The notes under the pieces are model-generated. The model was not told the DNA's origin, did not search any database, and saw only the letters and a program-made list of their open reading frames with translations. 64,000 bases of DNA from Micromonospora sediminicola (GTDB taxonomy: Bacteria > Actinomycetota > Actinomycetes > Mycobacteriales > Micromonosporaceae), in assembly GCF_900089585.1 (NCBI RefSeq), contig NZ_FLRH01000004.1:861001-925000 (forward strand). The letters are read 5' to 3'. A program made the position numbers and the translations under genes. Positions within the stretch are counted from its first letter, which is position 1; the number at the start of each line of letters is the position of its first letter. This document shows, piece by piece, positions 22,703 through 31,013 of the stretch.

Positions 22703-23494
22703 GTGCCCGAAGGCGACACCGTCTGGAACACCGCGCGCGTCCTGCAACGCGCGCTGGCCGGGGCCCGGCTCACCGGGTCCGACTTCCGCGTGCCGCAGCT
22801 GGCCGCCACCGACCTGACCGGCTGGACCGTGCGCGAGTCGGCGAGCCGCGGCAAGCACCTGCTGCTGCGTCTCGACGACACCGACGCCACGCCCTGGACG
22901 CTGCACTCGCACCTGCGGATGGACGGCGCGTGGCGGGCGTACGCGCCGGGCGAACGCTGGGCGGCCCGGCCGGCCCACCTGATCCGGGTGGTGCTCCGCT
23001 CCCCCGGCGCGGTGGCGGTCGGCTACCACCTGCACGAGCTGGCGCTCGTGCCGACCGGCGAGGAGGAGTCGCTGGTCGGTCACCTCGGGCCGGACCTGCT
23101 CGGGGCGGACTGGGACCCGGACGAGGCGGTCCGCCGGCTGTCCGCGCACCCGGACCTCAGCATCGGCGAGGCGCTGCTCGACCAGCGCAACCTGGCCGGG
23201 GTGGGCAACCTCTACAAGTGCGAGGTGCTGTTCCTGCGCGGCGTGTCCCCGTGGACGCCGGTGCGCGCGGTGCCGGACCTGGCCGGCGCGGTCACGCTGG
23301 CCCAGCGACTGCTGGCCGCCAACCGGGGGCGCTGGACGCAGAGCACCACCGGCGTGCTGCGCCGGGGCGGGACCAGTTACGTCTACGGCCGGCGGGCCCA
23401 GCCGTGCCGGCGCTGCGGGACCGCGATCCGCAAGGAGGAGCTGGGCGACCGGGTCACCTACTGGTGTCCGGCCTGCCAACCTGAACGCGAGTGA
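22703..23494 (+). CDS. nei2: Endonuclease VIII / formamidopyrimidine-type DNA glycosylase Nei2
   Basis: A 263-residue Fpg/Nei-family base-excision glycosylase/AP lyase. After initiator removal the N-terminus is Pro-Glu-Gly-Asp-Thr, giving the catalytic Pro and Glu. Further motifs are SRGKHLLLRLDD (the conserved Lys), TLHSHLRMDGAWR, the helix-two-turn-helix LLDQRNLAGVGNLYKCEVLF, and a C-terminal zinc finger with CRRCG and CPAC. Nei enzymes remove oxidised pyrimidines. GTG 22703 fixes the start because the mature N-terminal Pro must follow. Synteny with lhr matches the mycobacterial arrangement. Confidence 0.92.
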   Translation: MPEGDTVWNTARVLQRALAGARLTGSDFRVPQLAATDLTGWTVRESASRGKHLLLRLDDTDATPWTLHSHLRMDGAWRAYAPGERWAARPAHLIRVVLRSPGAVAVGYHLHELALVPTGEEESLVGHLGPDLLGADWDPDEAVRRLSAHPDLSIGEALLDQRNLAGVGNLYKCEVLFLRGVSPWTPVRAVPDLAGAVTLAQRLLAANRGRWTQSTTGVLRRGGTSYVYGRRAQPCRRCGTAIRKEELGDRVTYWCPACQPERE

Positions 23495-23509
23495 CGTGGA
23501 ACTTCCACG
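23495..23509. repeat. 15-base palindrome after nei2
   Basis: CGTGGAA-C-TTCCACG is a perfect palindrome with a one-base centre, immediately after the nei2 stop. It lies 156 bases before the multicopper-oxidase-like gene start. It could be a regulator site or a short hairpin. No poly-T follows. Confidence 0.4.
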
Positions 23510-23664
23510 AACCGTCGAAGATCCCCCGAGATACGGACGATTGGGTACTTCCCTCCCGCACCTTCGGCATCGCATGCTGCGGTGGACCGCTCACCGATCG
23601 TCAGCAGCGCGTACGCCCGCCACGCCGGGGTGACGGCCGGCGCGCCCCGATCCCGGGGAGAGCC

Positions 23665-26600
23665 ATGGTGCTGTTCCGCAGACTCCGGCCCGGCCGGCCG
23701 GACCGGGCCGCCACGGTAGCCGAGGAGACCGCGCCCACCGTCCCGACCGCCCGCGGCGCCGAGCCGGAACCGGCCGGACCGGCGCCGGCCAGCCTGGACC
23801 CGGCCGCCGTGCCGCGCCTGTTCGGCCCGGTGCCGAACACCGCCGGCAGCCCGCTGCCCACGCTCGACGCCGACGGCCGACCGGTGCCCGGCACCGGCAT
23901 CCGCAAGTTCGTCGACCCGCTGCCGGTCCCCGGCCGGCCGGCCACCGCCGGGCTCGGCGCCCGGCTGCCGGTCGCGGTGCCCGACACCATCACCTGGCCG
24001 GGCTGCGACTACTACGAGATCGGCCTCCAGGAGTACGCGCAACGCCTGCACCGGGACCTGCCCGCCACCCGGCTACGCGGCTACCGCCAGCTCAACCTCG
24101 GCACCGACGCCACCGGCCACAACACGGTGAGCCCGCCGGACCGGCCGTGGCACCTCGGCCCGATGATCGTGGCCCGACGGGGCCGGCCGGTACGGATCAA
24201 GTTCATCAACCAGCTCCCCACCGGGCGGGCCGGCGAACTGTTCCTGCCGGTCGACGAGACCGTCGACGGGGCCGGCCCCGGCCCGCTGGACGGTCCCGCG
24301 CCCTACCCGCAGAACCGGGCGGTGCCGCACCTGGCCGGCGCGCAGACCGCCTGGATCAGCGCCGGCAACCCGTGGCAGTGGGTCACCCCGGCCGGCGAGA
24401 TCACCCCGTACCCGGTCGGGGTGGGCGTCGTCCCGGTGCCGGACATGCCACCCCCGGGCGCCGGCGCCACCACGCTCTACTTCCCGAACGAGCAGAGCGG
24501 CCGGCTGATGTGGCTGCACGACAACACGCTCGGCCTGTCCCGGCTCACCGTCTACTCCGGGCAGCTCGCGCTCTACCTGCTCACCGACCCGGCCGAGGAA
24601 CGGCTCGTCGACGACGGCGTGCTCCCCGCCGACCAGCTCCCGCTGGTGATCGAGGACAAGACGTTCGTGCCCGACGACGCCCAGCTCGCCGCCCAGGACC
24701 CGACCTGGGACCGGGAGCGCTGGGGCGCCAAGGGCAGCCTGTGGCACCCGCACGTCTACCAACCACGACAGAACCCGTACCGGCTCGGCGGCGGCAACCC
24801 CACCGGCCGCTGGGACTACGGACCGTGGACCCACGACCCGGACGGCGGGGCCAGCCCGTGGGTCGCCCCGGTGCCGAACCCGCACCACGACCCGGTCACC
24901 GACCCGGACGAGCCGCCGCTGGTCCCGGGCGTGCCGCACCCGTCGGCCGTGCCGGAGGCGTACGGGGACACCCCGCTGGTCAACGGCGTGGCCTACCCGT
25001 ACCTGGAGGTGGCCCCGCGGGCCTACCGGTTCCGGATCCTCAACGCCTGCGCGGACCGGACGCTCAACCTCCAGCTCTACCGGGCCGCCTCGGACGGGCC
25101 GATGTGGACCGACGACGGCACGCCGGCCGACCCCCGGTCCGGGGAGGTGCCGATGGTCGAGGCGGTCCGGGCGCCCGGCCGCCCCGCGTACTGGCCGGTG
25201 GACGGACGCGACGGCGGCGTGCCCGACCCGGCGGCGGCCGGGCCGGAGATGATCCAGATCGGCAACGAGGGCGGCCTGCTCCCGGCCCCCGTGGTGCGGC
25301 CCAACCGCCCGGTCGGCTACCGCTACGACCGGCAGGACCCCACCGTGCTCAACGTGGACGGGCACACGCTCCTGCTCGCCCCCGGGGAGCGCGCCGACGT
25401 GGTGGTCGACTTCTCCACCGTGCCACCGGGCAGCACGCTGATCCTCTACAACGACTGCCCGGCGCCGCTGCCCCGGTTCGACCCCCGCTACGACCACCAC
25501 ACCGGCGCGCCGGACCACGCCGCCGCCGGCGGCCTGCCCCCGGCCCGCCCCGGCTACGGCCCGAACACCCGTACCCTGCTCCAGATCCGGGTGACCGGCG
25601 ACCCGGCCGAGCGGTACGACGTGCGCCGACTCGCCGCGCGGCTGCCCGGCGCGTACGCGCAGAGCCAGCCGCCGCCGATCGTGCCGCAACCGGCGTACGA
25701 CGCGGCGACGGGCACCCGGACCGCCCGGCCGACGCTGGTCCCGGCGCGGGCCGACACGGTCACGTTCACCCCGACCGGCGCGTCCGCGCCGGTCACGCTG
25801 CCGCTGGCGGTCAAGTCGGTGGGGCAGGTGTTCGAGCCCCGGCACGGTCGGGCGGTCGGGCGGCTCGGGGTCGGCCACCCGGTCGCCGGGCCGCTCACCC
25901 CGGCCACACTGCCGCTCGGCCCGGTCGACCCGGCCACCGAGGTGCTGCACGTGACCGACCCGGCCGTGCCGATCGGCGCGGCGGCCGACGGCACCCAGCT
26001 GTGGCGGATCGTCGGCGACGCCGAGCGCACCCACCCGGTGCACGTCGAGGGCTGCGACATGCAGCTGGTCAACCGGGTCGGCTGGGACGGCACCGTCCGC
26101 CCACCGGACCCGGGCGAGCTGGGCTGGAAGGACACCGTCCGGGTCGACCCGCACGAGGACGTGGTGGTGGCGCTGCGCCCCGTCGTGCCCGCCCTGCCGT
26201 TCACGATCGGCGACAGCGTACGGCTGCTCGACCCGACCCGGCCGGCCGGCGCGCGGCTCGACGCCAGCCCGGTCAGCCCGGTCGACGGCCGACCCGCGGT
26301 GGTGGTCAACCAGCTGGTCAACCTGGGTTGGGAGTATCGCTGGCAGACCCGCTCGGCGGGGCTGCGCGACCAGGGCATGAGCCGTCCCCTGGTGCTGCGC
26401 GTGGCGCCGACGGCACCGACCGGGCTGACCGCGACCCCGGCGCCCGGCTCGGCCACCGCGCTGCCCGCCATCGCGCTGGCCTGGACCGGCAACGGCAGTC
26501 GCCCGCCGGCCACCAGACACCGGTTGCAACGCGCCACCGACAGCGCCTTCACGGCCGGGCTGACCGAGATCACCGTGGCCGCCACCGCGACCCGCTACAC

Positions 26601-27279
26601 CGACGCCACCGTCACCCCCGGCGTCTCCTACCACTACCGCATCCGCGCCGAGAACGCGGTGAGCTGCTCGGCCTGGTCGAACAGCGTGCCGGCCACGGTC
26701 CGGCTGGCCGCCCCGGAGCGGCTGGCCGCGGTGGTGCCGCCGGCCGCGCCGCTGCGGGTGTCGCTGCGCTGGACGAACCGCTCGTTCGCCACCGGGGTGG
26801 ACGTGCAGCGGGCCACCAACCCGACGTTCACCAGCGGGCCGGGCACCACCGCCATCGCCGTCGGCGAGGCCCACCTGGACCCGGCGGTCGCGCCGGACAC
26901 CACGTACTACTACCGGGTCCGCACCACCTACCTGGGCGCGGCGTCACCCTGGTCCACGGTGGCGGCGGTGACCACGCCACCCCGGCCCGCCACGCCCACC
27001 ACGGTGTCCGCCACCGCCGGCGCGCCCGCCCCGGACACCGCCACGGTCACCCTGACCTGGTCGGCGGAGAGCATGGCCGGACCGGGGGCCGGGTTCGTGG
27101 TGCAGCGCGCGACCGACCCCGCCTTCACCCGGGAGCCGGCCACGTTCAGCGTGACCGGTCGCGGCTTCACCAACACCGGCCTGGCCCGAGGCGTCACCTA
27201 CCACTACCGGGTACGCGCGACGAACGTCGTCGGCACCTCCCCCTGGACCCCCCCGATCCAGATCACCACCCCCACCTGA
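23665..27279 (+). CDS. Multicopper-oxidase-like protein lacking copper ligands, with fibronectin III repeats
   Basis: A 1204-residue protein. Residues ~90-905 follow the three-cupredoxin layout of CotA/bilirubin-oxidase-type multicopper oxidases. Recognisable landmarks are AWISAGNPWQWVTPAGE, WLHDNTLGLSRLTVYSG, PYLEVAPRAYRFRILNACAD and GWKDTVRVDPHEDVVV. The copper ligands are altered in every motif: His-Leu-Ala-Gly at 222-225 where HxHG is expected, His-Asp-Asn at 285-287 for HxH, HPVHVEG at 790-796 for HPxHxH, and no HCHxxxH, with WEYRWQTRSAGLRDQGM at 889-905 in its place. Residues ~910-1204 form three fibronectin type III domains (each with YHYRIRAEN/YYYRVRT/YHYRVRAT-like strands). There is no signal peptide and the N-terminus is Arg/Pro-rich. 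ATG 23665 follows GGGGAG. It is probably a non-catalytic binding or structural protein. Confidence 0.8.
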   Translation: MVLFRRLRPGRPDRAATVAEETAPTVPTARGAEPEPAGPAPASLDPAAVPRLFGPVPNTAGSPLPTLDADGRPVPGTGIRKFVDPLPVPGRPATAGLGARLPVAVPDTITWPGCDYYEIGLQEYAQRLHRDLPATRLRGYRQLNLGTDATGHNTVSPPDRPWHLGPMIVARRGRPVRIKFINQLPTGRAGELFLPVDETVDGAGPGPLDGPAPYPQNRAVPHLAGAQTAWISAGNPWQWVTPAGEITPYPVGVGVVPVPDMPPPGAGATTLYFPNEQSGRLMWLHDNTLGLSRLTVYSGQLALYLLTDPAEERLVDDGVLPADQLPLVIEDKTFVPDDAQLAAQDPTWDRERWGAKGSLWHPHVYQPRQNPYRLGGGNPTGRWDYGPWTHDPDGGASPWVAPVPNPHHDPVTDPDEPPLVPGVPHPSAVPEAYGDTPLVNGVAYPYLEVAPRAYRFRILNACADRTLNLQLYRAASDGPMWTDDGTPADPRSGEVPMVEAVRAPGRPAYWPVDGRDGGVPDPAAAGPEMIQIGNEGGLLPAPVVRPNRPVGYRYDRQDPTVLNVDGHTLLLAPGERADVVVDFSTVPPGSTLILYNDCPAPLPRFDPRYDHHTGAPDHAAAGGLPPARPGYGPNTRTLLQIRVTGDPAERYDVRRLAARLPGAYAQSQPPPIVPQPAYDAATGTRTARPTLVPARADTVTFTPTGASAPVTLPLAVKSVGQVFEPRHGRAVGRLGVGHPVAGPLTPATLPLGPVDPATEVLHVTDPAVPIGAAADGTQLWRIVGDAERTHPVHVEGCDMQLVNRVGWDGTVRPPDPGELGWKDTVRVDPHEDVVVALRPVVPALPFTIGDSVRLLDPTRPAGARLDASPVSPVDGRPAVVVNQLVNLGWEYRWQTRSAGLRDQGMSRPLVLRVAPTAPTGLTATPAPGSATALPAIALAWTGNGSRPPATRHRLQRATDSAFTAGLTEITVAATATRYTDATVTPGVSYHYRIRAENAVSCSAWSNSVPATVRLAAPERLAAVVPPAAPLRVSLRWTNRSFATGVDVQRATNPTFTSGPGTTAIAVGEAHLDPAVAPDTTYYYRVRTTYLGAASPWSTVAAVTTPPRPATPTTVSATAGAPAPDTATVTLTWSAESMAGPGAGFVVQRATDPAFTREPATFSVTGRGFTNTGLARGVTYHYRVRATNVVGTSPWTPPIQITTPT

Positions 27280-27309
27280 CCCCCCCCCGCTGATGAAGTC
27301 AGCATCGGT

Positions 27310-27366
27310 CGATCATGAGGTTAGCGGCGGAATCCGAGATCAACACCGCCGCCAACTTCATGGTCA
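27310..27366. repeat. Dispersed palindromic repeat, copy 1 (degenerate)
   Basis: Arms 27310-27330 (GATCATGAGGTTAGCGGCGG) and 27346-27366 (containing CCGCCAACTTCATGGTCA) match at 17 of 21 positions across a 15-base loop. A near-perfect copy is at 56410-56468. Both lie between convergent genes, here the multicopper-oxidase-like gene and pspM. Confidence 0.8.
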
Positions 27367-27396
27367 ACGAGGAATGGTCGGCCCGGGGCGGGCCCG

Positions 27397-28158
27397 TCAG
27401 GGGGTGCGCAGGGGGGTGCGGAGTTCGGCGAGGGCGGAGGCCACGCCGTGCAGGAGGTCGGTGGCCTCGGTGAGGCGGGCGGCGGCCGGGTGCTCGGTGT
27501 TCGGTCGGGCGTCCTCGGCCACGTAACCGGCGGCGGCCACCACCAGCCGCTCGTAGGCGGCCACCCCGTCCGTCAACTGGGTGACCAGCGTGGCGTGCAC
27601 CTCGGCGAGCGGGCCGCGCGGAGCCATGTTCAGCGCGCGTTCCACCCCGGCCACCCGGGTCGCCAGCTCCCGCAGGGACCGGTCGGCCTCGGCCGCCTCC
27701 CGGACCGCCGGCTCGGCCAGCCCGGTCATCCGGCCGGTCAGCCCGGCCAGGGTGAGCGCGGCCCGATCGAGGCGGGCCCACGGCTCGGCCGCGGCGGTGC
27801 CGCGCAGCGCGAGGCGGGAGCGGACGCGGCGTACCTCGGCCAGGACGCCCGGCCCGACGGGCAGCCGCTCCACGGCGGCGACCAGCCGGGCGCGGGAGCG
27901 GGCGGCGGCCTCGGCCGGGTCGAGGGCGGGTGGTGGCGGCACGGCGGCGAGGGCCCGGTGGTCGACCCAGCGCCAGGCGGCCACCGCGATCGCGCTGCCC
28001 GCGGCGCCGGCCCAGGCCGCGTCCGCCAGGCCCAGCCCGGCGTACGGGGTGAGCACCGCGGCGGCACCGCCGAGCCCTCCGGCCAGGACGCTCCACCGGC
28101 GCGCCGAGCCTCGCAGTCTGCGCAGTCGGCGGAAGTGTCGCGCCCGCTCGTCCACCAT
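27397..28158 (-). CDS. pspM: Phage-shock envelope stress protein PspM
   Basis: A 253-residue protein: a basic N-terminus (RARHFRRLRRLRGSARRW), two hydrophobic helices in residues ~25-65 (SVLAGGLGGAAAVLTPYAGL, then DAAWAGAAGSAIAVAAW), and a long helical cytoplasmic region. It directly follows pspA (17-base gap) and matches the actinobacterial PspM position and topology. In mycobacteria PspM links membrane-stress sensing to PspA and ClgR. Assignment rests on the clgR-pspA-pspM gene order and topology more than on sequence motifs. Confidence 0.78.
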   Translation of the reverse strand: MVDERARHFRRLRRLRGSARRWSVLAGGLGGAAAVLTPYAGLGLADAAWAGAAGSAIAVAAWRWVDHRALAAVPPPPALDPAEAAARSRARLVAAVERLPVGPGVLAEVRRVRSRLALRGTAAAEPWARLDRAALTLAGLTGRMTGLAEPAVREAAEADRSLRELATRVAGVERALNMAPRGPLAEVHATLVTQLTDGVAAYERLVVAAAGYVAEDARPNTEHPAAARLTEATDLLHGVASALAELRTPLRTP

Positions 28159-28175
28159 GGGTCCCTCCCCGTCCG

Positions 28176-29027
28176 TCAGCCGGTGGTGCTCTCCCCGGTG
28201 CTCCGCTCCCGGCTCATGCTGGCCCGGATCTCGTCCAGCCGGGCGGCGGCCGCCGGGTCGGTCGGCTGCCCCACGGCGGGGCGCTCCTGCCGACCGCCGA
28301 GCTGCTCACCGGCCATGCTCGACCGGATCTGCTCCAGTCTCGCCGATCCGGCCGAGTCGAGCGTCGCCTTCTGGATCTCCAGCATCCGGCCCTCGACCGA
28401 GTTGCCGGCCAGCTCGGCCCGGCCCATGGCGGTGGCGTAGCGGCGCTCGATCCGATCGCGCACCTCGTCCAGCGACGGGGTGCTGGCGGGCGCGGTGAGC
28501 GACGACATCGACTCCAGCGACTTGGCGACGCTCTCCTGCATCTTCGCCTGCTCCAGCTGGCTGAGCAGCTTGGTGCGCTCGGCCAGCTTCTGCTGGAGGA
28601 TCATCGAGTTGTTCTCGACCGCCTTGCGTGCCTGCGCGGCCGCGCCGAGCGCCTGGTCGTGCAGCGTCTTGAGGTCCTCCAGCGCCTGCTCGCCGGAGAC
28701 GAGCTGGGTGGCGAGCAGCTGGGCGGACTGTTCGTAGCGCCCGGCCTCGGTCTCGTCGCCCCGGCCCCGGGCCTGGTCGGCCAGCGCGAGCGCCTGCCGG
28801 GCGTTGCCCTGGAGCTGTTCCACCTCGGTCATCTGCCGGGACAGCTTCATCTCCAGCTGGCGCTGGTTGCCGATCACCGCCGCCGCCTGCTGGACCAGCG
28901 CCTGGTGCTGCCGCTGGGCCTCCTCGACGGCCTGCTGGATCTGCACCTTCGGATCGGCGTGCTCGTCGATCTTCGCGCCGAAGAGCGCCATCAGGTATTT
29001 CCAACCCTTGACGAACGGGTTAGCCAT
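28176..29027 (-). CDS. pspA: PspA/IM30-family phage-shock protein
   Basis: A 283-residue, almost wholly coiled-coil ESCRT-III-like protein. It opens with MANPFVKGWKYLMALFGAKI, the amphipathic membrane-binding helix, then DEHADPKVQIQQAVEEAQRQ and long heptad-rich helices with heavy Gln/Glu/Ala/Lys content to ~residue 190. The C-terminal third (SLDEVRDRIERRYATAMGRA, and two RLEQIRSSM/RLDEIRASM repeats) is the actinobacterial extension. PspA coats and repairs stressed membranes and can restrain its transcription activator. ATG 29027. It is coupled with pspM downstream and clgR upstream. Confidence 0.92.
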   Translation of the reverse strand: MANPFVKGWKYLMALFGAKIDEHADPKVQIQQAVEEAQRQHQALVQQAAAVIGNQRQLEMKLSRQMTEVEQLQGNARQALALADQARGRGDETEAGRYEQSAQLLATQLVSGEQALEDLKTLHDQALGAAAQARKAVENNSMILQQKLAERTKLLSQLEQAKMQESVAKSLESMSSLTAPASTPSLDEVRDRIERRYATAMGRAELAGNSVEGRMLEIQKATLDSAGSARLEQIRSSMAGEQLGGRQERPAVGQPTDPAAAARLDEIRASMSRERSTGESTTG

Positions 29028-29153
29028 CTCCGCCTCGTCCCCTCAGTAGCGTCGCGCCTACATCGTCCCAGCCGGACGCCACTCCGGCACCCGTACGCTC
29101 CTGATCAACATTACGACGCGGGCGCCACCGGTGCCCACGGCGCGACGGCGGGG

Positions 29154-29603
29154 TCAGGCGGCGCAGACCACGTCCCGCTCGGCGGGGCGGACCCGGGTGC
29201 TGCGCAGCGTCGCCTTGAGCGGCGAGTCCTGGCGGACCTGGACGGCCACCGAGCCGTCGGAGGTGACCTGACGGACCCCCCGGTTGGTCGCCTTGCGCAC
29301 CGCGGCCGCGGCCACCGGCGTCGGCTCGACCGGCTCGTCGACCACCGGCACCAGCACGCCGGGCATCTGCTCGGCCAGTGCGACCGTGTCGCTGACCTCG
29401 CGCAGCAGCTCCGACAGGCGGGCGCCGAGCGCGTCGCAGATGGCGGCCAGCAGCTCGCTGGAGGGCTCCTTCTGGCCGCGCTCGATCTCGGAGAGGTAAC
29501 CGAGGCTGACGTTGGCGGCGGACGACACCTCGCGGAGGGTGCGGTGCTGCCCCTGCCGGCGTGCCCGCAGCGCGTCACCGATCACCCGGCGTAGCAGGAC
29601 CAT
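29154..29603 (-). CDS. clgR: ClgR-type XRE transcriptional regulator
   Basis: A 149-residue regulator with an N-terminal Cro/C1 helix-turn-helix (residues ~5-70: GQHRTLREVSSAANVSLGYL, then SEIERGQKEPSSELLAAICD). The C-terminal half is variable and ends in the hydrophobic-charged tail ERDVVCAA, in keeping with the ClpP-targeted Ala-Ala end of ClgR. ClgR activates clp protease genes and, in mycobacteria, the psp operon. ATG 29603 has a GGAGGTGCG ribosome site; the longer upstream frame is not supported. It stands upstream of pspA with a 126-base gap that probably holds the psp promoter. Confidence 0.87.
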   Translation of the reverse strand: MVLLRRVIGDALRARRQGQHRTLREVSSAANVSLGYLSEIERGQKEPSSELLAAICDALGARLSELLREVSDTVALAEQMPGVLVPVVDEPVEPTPVAAAAVRKATNRGVRQVTSDGSVAVQVRQDSPLKATLRSTRVRPAERDVVCAA

Positions 29604-29793
29604 CGCACCTCCCCCTGAACGGGAACCACCTTCCCCGACCGACCCTGCCGCGCCCGGGGCGGCGGACCACCCGGGGCGCCGACGTCGTCCGCCGGAGCCT
29701 TCCCGCAACCGTACCCGTTGACCGCCACGACGACATCCCACCCCGCCTGTCCAATCCCGTCCGGCGACGGGCCGGCGCATCCGGGCGGGGCGG

Positions 29794-30330
29794 TCATCGC
29801 CGGCCGGCGCCGGCCGGGTCGACGTCGGTGGCGACCTGGATCCGCTCGGCGAGCAGGCGCAGCGCCTCGATCACCGCGGCCGAGCGGATGTGGTCGCGGC
29901 CACCGTCGAGGTCGAGCCGGCGGACCTCGGTGCCGGCGGGGCCGGCGACCGCCACGTAGACCAGCCCGACCGGCTTGCCGTCCTGGGGTTCCGGCCCGGC
30001 GACGCCGGTGGTGGCCAGCCCCCAGACCGCGCCGCAGCGCCGCCGCCCGCCCTCGGCGAGGGCGGCGGCCACGTCCGGGTCGACCGGCCCGCGCGCGGCC
30101 AGCAGATCCTCGGGTACGCCGGCCAGCGTCGCCTTGAGCTCGGTGGCGTAGACCACCAGACCGCCCCGGTAGATCGAACTGACGCCGGCGATCTCCACGA
30201 TCGCGGCGGCGAGCAGGCCGCCGGTCAGCGACTCGACGGTGGCCAGCGTCTCGCCGCACTCGTGCAGGCGGTGCACGACGGCGGCCGCCGGGCTGCCGGC
30301 GGGTCGCTGGTGTCTCGCGTCGGTGTCCAT
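29794..30330 (-). CDS. pncC: CinA C-terminal family nicotinamide-nucleotide amidase
   Basis: A 178-residue stand-alone CinA C-terminal domain. Motifs are GETLATVESLTGGLLAAAIV (the Ser active-site loop), YRGGLVVYATELKATL and LATTGVAGPEPQDGKPVGLV. Enzymes of this family deamidate nicotinamide mononucleotide to nicotinic acid mononucleotide in pyridine-nucleotide recycling. The N-terminal molybdopterin-binding-like CinA domain is absent, as is common in actinobacteria. It lies between pgsA and clgR. The ~190-base gap to clgR shows no further gene. Confidence 0.9.
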   Translation of the reverse strand: MDTDARHQRPAGSPAAAVVHRLHECGETLATVESLTGGLLAAAIVEIAGVSSIYRGGLVVYATELKATLAGVPEDLLAARGPVDPDVAAALAEGGRRRCGAVWGLATTGVAGPEPQDGKPVGLVYVAVAGPAGTEVRRLDLDGGRDHIRSAAVIEALRLLAERIQVATDVDPAGAGRR

Positions 30331-30380
30331 GACCGCCCCTTCTTCCCGCCCGGCGCCGGCTTACTCGTCGGCCGTCCGGA

Positions 30381-31013
30381 TCAACGGGTGGGACGCCGCA
30401 GCCGCAACGCCTGGGCGATGTAGTCGAACCCGGTGACCACGGTGACGACGACGGCGGCACCCATGATCCACGGGCCGACCGGGGCCAGCGCGTCCGGCAT
30501 CGGCCAGAGGTACCAGGTGATCGCGAGGATCTGCAGCGCCGTCTTGATCTTCCCGCCCCGGCTTGCCGCGATCACCCCGTGCCGGATCACCCAGAAGCGC
30601 AGCGCGGTGATGCCCAGCTCCCGGGCCAGGATCACCACCGTCACCCACCAGGGCAGCCGGTCGTACCAGGAGAGCAGCACCAGCGCGGCGCCGGTGAGCG
30701 CCTTGTCGGCGATCGGGTCGGCGACCTTGCCCAGCGAGGTGACCAGCTGGAACCGGCGGGCGATCCACCCGTCGACCAGGTCGGTCGCGGAGGCCACCAC
30801 GAAGATCAGACAGGCCACCGTCCGCCAGCCGGCGTGGGTCATCCCGGACGCCACCACGGTGGCCGCGAAGACCGGCACCAGCACCAGCCGCGCGCCGGTC
30901 AGCAGGTTCGCCGCGTTGAGCAGCGGTACGGGTGCCGCCACCGTCGACTCCGCCCCGGTCATGTCCGGCACCGCCCCCCGTGGCTTCCCCGCTCCGTCCG
31001 GGCCCGCCGTCAC
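30381..31013 (-). CDS. pgsA: CDP-diacylglycerol--glycerol-3-phosphate phosphatidyltransferase family protein
   Basis: A 210-residue integral membrane CDP-alcohol phosphatidyltransferase. The family motif D-x2-D-G-x2-A-R-x8-G-x3-D-x3-D is complete in DLVDGWIARRFQLVTSLGKV and the following ADPIADK. Four to six hydrophobic helices span the rest. It makes phosphatidylglycerophosphate (or a related phospholipid) at the membrane. GTG 31013 overlaps the rimO stop by four bases (GTGA), so the pair is co-translated. The ftsK-rimO-pgsA-pncC-clgR order is typical of actinobacteria. Confidence 0.9.
   Translation of the reverse strand: MTAGPDGAGKPRGAVPDMTGAESTVAAPVPLLNAANLLTGARLVLVPVFAATVVASGMTHAGWRTVACLIFVVASATDLVDGWIARRFQLVTSLGKVADPIADKALTGAALVLLSWYDRLPWWVTVVILARELGITALRFWVIRHGVIAASRGGKIKTALQILAITWYLWPMPDALAPVGPWIMGAAVVVTVVTGFDYIAQALRLRRPTR

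Noticed and set aside
29154..29780. Longer clgR start at 29780
   Set aside because: The extra 59 residues are Gly/Arg-rich and dissimilar to ClgR; the internal ATG at 29603 has a strong ribosome site and the family N-terminus.
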